A stretch of DNA of 64,000 nucleotides from Lederbergia citri (GTDB lineage Bacteria; Bacillota; Bacilli; Bacillales; Bacillaceae_C), in assembly GCF_018343625.1 (NCBI RefSeq), contig NZ_JAGYPG010000002.1:310001-374000 (forward strand), read 5' to 3'. How positions within the stretch are numbered: the stretch's first letter is position 1; the number at the start of each line of letters is the position of its first letter. The notes beneath the pieces are model-generated. The model worked only from the letters and a program-made list of their open reading frames with translations, made no database searches and was not told where the DNA came from. A program made the translations under genes and the position numbers. Below, piece after piece: positions 61,963 through 64,000 of the stretch.

Positions 61963-64000
61963 CTACACCAATTCAATCTCACCTATTGATAAAAATTCAG
62001 TATCACCATTATTTTCACTAAATGTAAATCTATATCTTTTAAATGAGATATTATTCATAAATGAAAAATATTTTTTTTGTGAATACTGCCAATTTTCCAC
62101 TCTAGATCTTTCATCTAAAAGAATCCATTTTCCTCCGTCCCATCCTTCTAAAACCCAACTTTTAGGCATTCTTTTTAATGTATTGTAATGAGTGTTTTGT
62201 GGGTCTTGACTTAACATAGAATAACAATTTATTACTTTTGGATTATTGAATTCGTATTCGAGCCATCCATGTGTTATACCCTTTTTCGTAGCCCATGCAT
62301 TTAATACACCCATAATTTTCTTATTAAAAGCTTTAAAAGCTGACCAAGTATTATAATTATTTGAATGAGTAGAACTACAGTAAACTTTACCGTATTCATT
62401 TTTATTTGAATTCATTAAAGGTATCTCATTAATTATAATTTCCTTAGATTTATAACCCATTTTATATTCAACCTTATTAATCCCTAAATTTCTATTACAA
62501 ACATATTTTGAATTACCATTTTCGTCTTCAAAGACTTTGATTAAATAAAAGTCTCCATAAACATCTGTAGAATAAACAGGCATCTGCTGAGTTGTTTCTT
62601 CACCAATGTTTGTAATTGTTGCAATACCTTCTATTAGATCACCAGTGAGGTGGCAACGAATTCTATTCCTAACTTTCATCTCTTCCATGCTTGTAACTTC
62701 ATCGATATGAAAAATGCGTCCGTCAGGATTTATTTGTATACCTTGGAACCCAAACTTTTCTGCTTTGGACATTTCAATAGAAACATCATGTAACTTGTTA
62801 GACAATCCTTGTACTTCTAAGACAATTTTTTGAAGGTTAGGAAGCACATTTTCATTAATTGTAAATACTTTTGTAGTAAATGTCTTTATTTTGCCATCTA
62901 TTATGATTTTAAGATTACTAGCAAACTTAGCATGTTCTGCAGCTATGATTCTTAGTTTTGTTCCTTTAAATCGAAAAATTACCTTTGATCCTTTTGTACT
63001 AGATGAGGAAAAAATGTGTTTATTGATTTTTTTAGTTAATTTACCACTACTATAATCATTAAAAATGACTTTTTCCCGTTCCCATTTCCCTTCGAAATGA
63101 AAAACTCCGTCATTGTGTTTATATAATTTCCAATTAGTATCAAATAACTCATATAACCTTTGATGAAGTGATTCTTTTACATGTACAATCATCTCGTCGA
63201 ATACTTCTTTTACTACTTGTAAAAAGAAAGTATGAACTGAAATAATAACTTCAATTTTCCTGATTTGATCTAATTCTGTATAATTCTTTCTAATTATCTT
63301 ATTTAGTTGTTCATGTTCTACTTGGACGACGGTGCTAATAAATAGTTGATAAAAACCATTACTTATTAACTTCTCAAAGTCTACATTAAATTTATTGAAC
63401 AATTGATTAATTTGCTTGAAGTTTTTTGATATTTTTTGTTCATCCATTTTTCTCAGTAGAATCAAACATTTACCAAAATCTTGATAAAACTTGTCGACTG
63501 CCCGTTCAATTTTTCTCACTTGGTTTAATACTTTTGGATGTTGCAATCTTTCTGTCGTTTTAAACCAAAGTGAATCGACAACCTTTTCCTTCAATTCATC
63601 ATTTATTATCTTTTCAATAGGAAGGAATGGAGCACCCTTTATCACTGCTCCTCCTTTTGTAGTGTTGATCACTCTTAATTTAGGATTTGCCTCAAGGTAG
63701 TCTTCAAAATCCTTTTTCATACTATTTAAACCTAGGCTTGTTTGAATAGGATTACCGTACACGTCTTGAACTGTAATAATATTGCTACCTTCTTTATCTT
63801 CTCGAACTTCACCAGACCAATTGCCATATTGAACTCCTTGTGCATAGAAACGTTTGCTTTTAAATGCCAAGTTTTGTCCTGTTAATATAATCATTTTGAC
63901 CTCTAAAAAATGGGCTATTTGAACAGCTATTAGTGCAACTGTAGTAGCATCAGAAACATCACTATCATTGGCATTTCGTTCTAAATAGAAGTTACTTATT
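61963..64000 (-). CDS. Maf-type flagellin glycosyltransferase (DUF115) with C-terminal extension, partial (678 aa visible)
   Basis: Open to the window edge with no stop, so the N-terminus is missing; the ATG at 63894 is internal. The visible start VALIAVQIAHFLEVKMIILTGQNLAF, then VQDVYGNPIQTSLGL and VINTTKGGAVIKG, is the C-terminal core of the Maf/DUF115 family, which transfers pseudaminic or legionaminic acid to flagellin. After a helical part (about 120-270 of the visible chain) comes a beta-rich region and a C-terminal F5/8-type-C-like domain (about 540-678; NYNTWSAFKAFN, HGWLEYEFNNPKVINCYSM, PKSWVLEGWDGGKWILLDERS). This second half is not part of usual Maf proteins. The last stretch is AT-rich. 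Confidence 0.8.
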   Translation of the reverse strand, partial: ISNFYLERNANDSDVSDATTVALIAVQIAHFLEVKMIILTGQNLAFKSKRFYAQGVQYGNWSGEVREDKEGSNIITVQDVYGNPIQTSLGLNSMKKDFEDYLEANPKLRVINTTKGGAVIKGAPFLPIEKIINDELKEKVVDSLWFKTTERLQHPKVLNQVRKIERAVDKFYQDFGKCLILLRKMDEQKISKNFKQINQLFNKFNVDFEKLISNGFYQLFISTVVQVEHEQLNKIIRKNYTELDQIRKIEVIISVHTFFLQVVKEVFDEMIVHVKESLHQRLYELFDTNWKLYKHNDGVFHFEGKWEREKVIFNDYSSGKLTKKINKHIFSSSSTKGSKVIFRFKGTKLRIIAAEHAKFASNLKIIIDGKIKTFTTKVFTINENVLPNLQKIVLEVQGLSNKLHDVSIEMSKAEKFGFQGIQINPDGRIFHIDEVTSMEEMKVRNRIRCHLTGDLIEGIATITNIGEETTQQMPVYSTDVYGDFYLIKVFEDENGNSKYVCNRNLGINKVEYKMGYKSKEIIINEIPLMNSNKNEYGKVYCSSTHSNNYNTWSAFKAFNKKIMGVLNAWATKKGITHGWLEYEFNNPKVINCYSMLSQDPQNTHYNTLKRMPKSWVLEGWDGGKWILLDERSRVENWQYSQKKYFSFMNNISFKRYRFTFSENNGDTEFLSIGEIELV

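Noticed and set aside
61963..63894. Phage tail fibre protein
   Set aside because: The C-terminal domain looks tail-fibre-like, but the N-terminal visible part is the Maf/DUF115 core and the frame continues upstream through the window edge.

Overview
This 64 kb window is chromosomal DNA from an endospore-forming, motile member of the Bacillaceae; the genus cannot be fixed from sequence alone. The gene order minJ, ctpB, ftsX/ftsE, cccB, prfB, secA, hpf, fliT/fliS/fliD/flaG, flagellin follows the Bacillus subtilis order. A SAM-I riboswitch, strong AGGAGG ribosome binding sites, sigma-D promoters and small sporulation proteins (YjcZ-type, GerP-type) agree with this.

Layout. 1-0.8 kb: tiny YjcZ-type sporulation genes. 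0.9-3.8 kb: minJ and ctpB. 4.1-10.9 kb: an insertion relative to B. subtilis, with a PQQ-dependent dehydrogenase/cytochrome c lipoprotein, SAM-riboswitch-controlled metY, a cls / Lgt-like / TlpA-like operon. 10.9-14 kb: ftsE-ftsX and an EnvC-like M23 hydrolase. 14.3-16.4 kb: spore-related genes (GerPC-like, Hsp20, GerPA-like and a decayed GerPA copy). 16.4-27.6 kb: cccB, a NERD protein, prfB with its +1 frameshift, secA, two-part chromate transporter, two gamma-glutamyltransferase genes and hpf. 27.7-31.1 kb: flaG-fliD-fliS-fliT from a sigma-D promoter. 31-43 kb: mixed metabolic and regulatory genes, including an EAL phosphodiesterase, a DoxX protein with two Rex-like operators, a c-di-GMP-I riboswitch in front of a CheX-like gene, and a truncated globin with an Fnr-like box.

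43-64 kb is a flagellar modification island on the minus strand. The flagellin carries an HELTH zinc-protease domain in its variable region, which makes it a flagellinolysin. Its long sigma-D leader holds the frameshifted remains of another flagellin C-terminus. Upstream lie a D-lyxose isomerase, a DUF2920 hydrolase, pseC, pseI, pseG and pseF for CMP-pseudaminic acid, HAD and ATP-grasp proteins, and a set of GT2 glycosyltransferases and CDP-glycerol phosphotransferases with tagD. The island runs off the window inside a Maf-type (DUF115) flagellin glycosyltransferase with an unusual C-terminal extension. Five proteins there share one Rossmann-like domain fused at either end. By eye the part from about 53 kb on is clearly more AT-rich than the secA region, suggesting acquisition by transfer.

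Together the window links flagellum construction (FlaG, FliD, FliS, FliT, flagellin), its glycosylation (Pse plus Maf) and c-di-GMP control (EAL protein, riboswitch). The most notable system is a glycosylation locus beside a proteolytic flagellin. The flagellinolysin family is already described; the relic flagellin in its leader, the Maf fusion and the shared Rossmann module look less explored.
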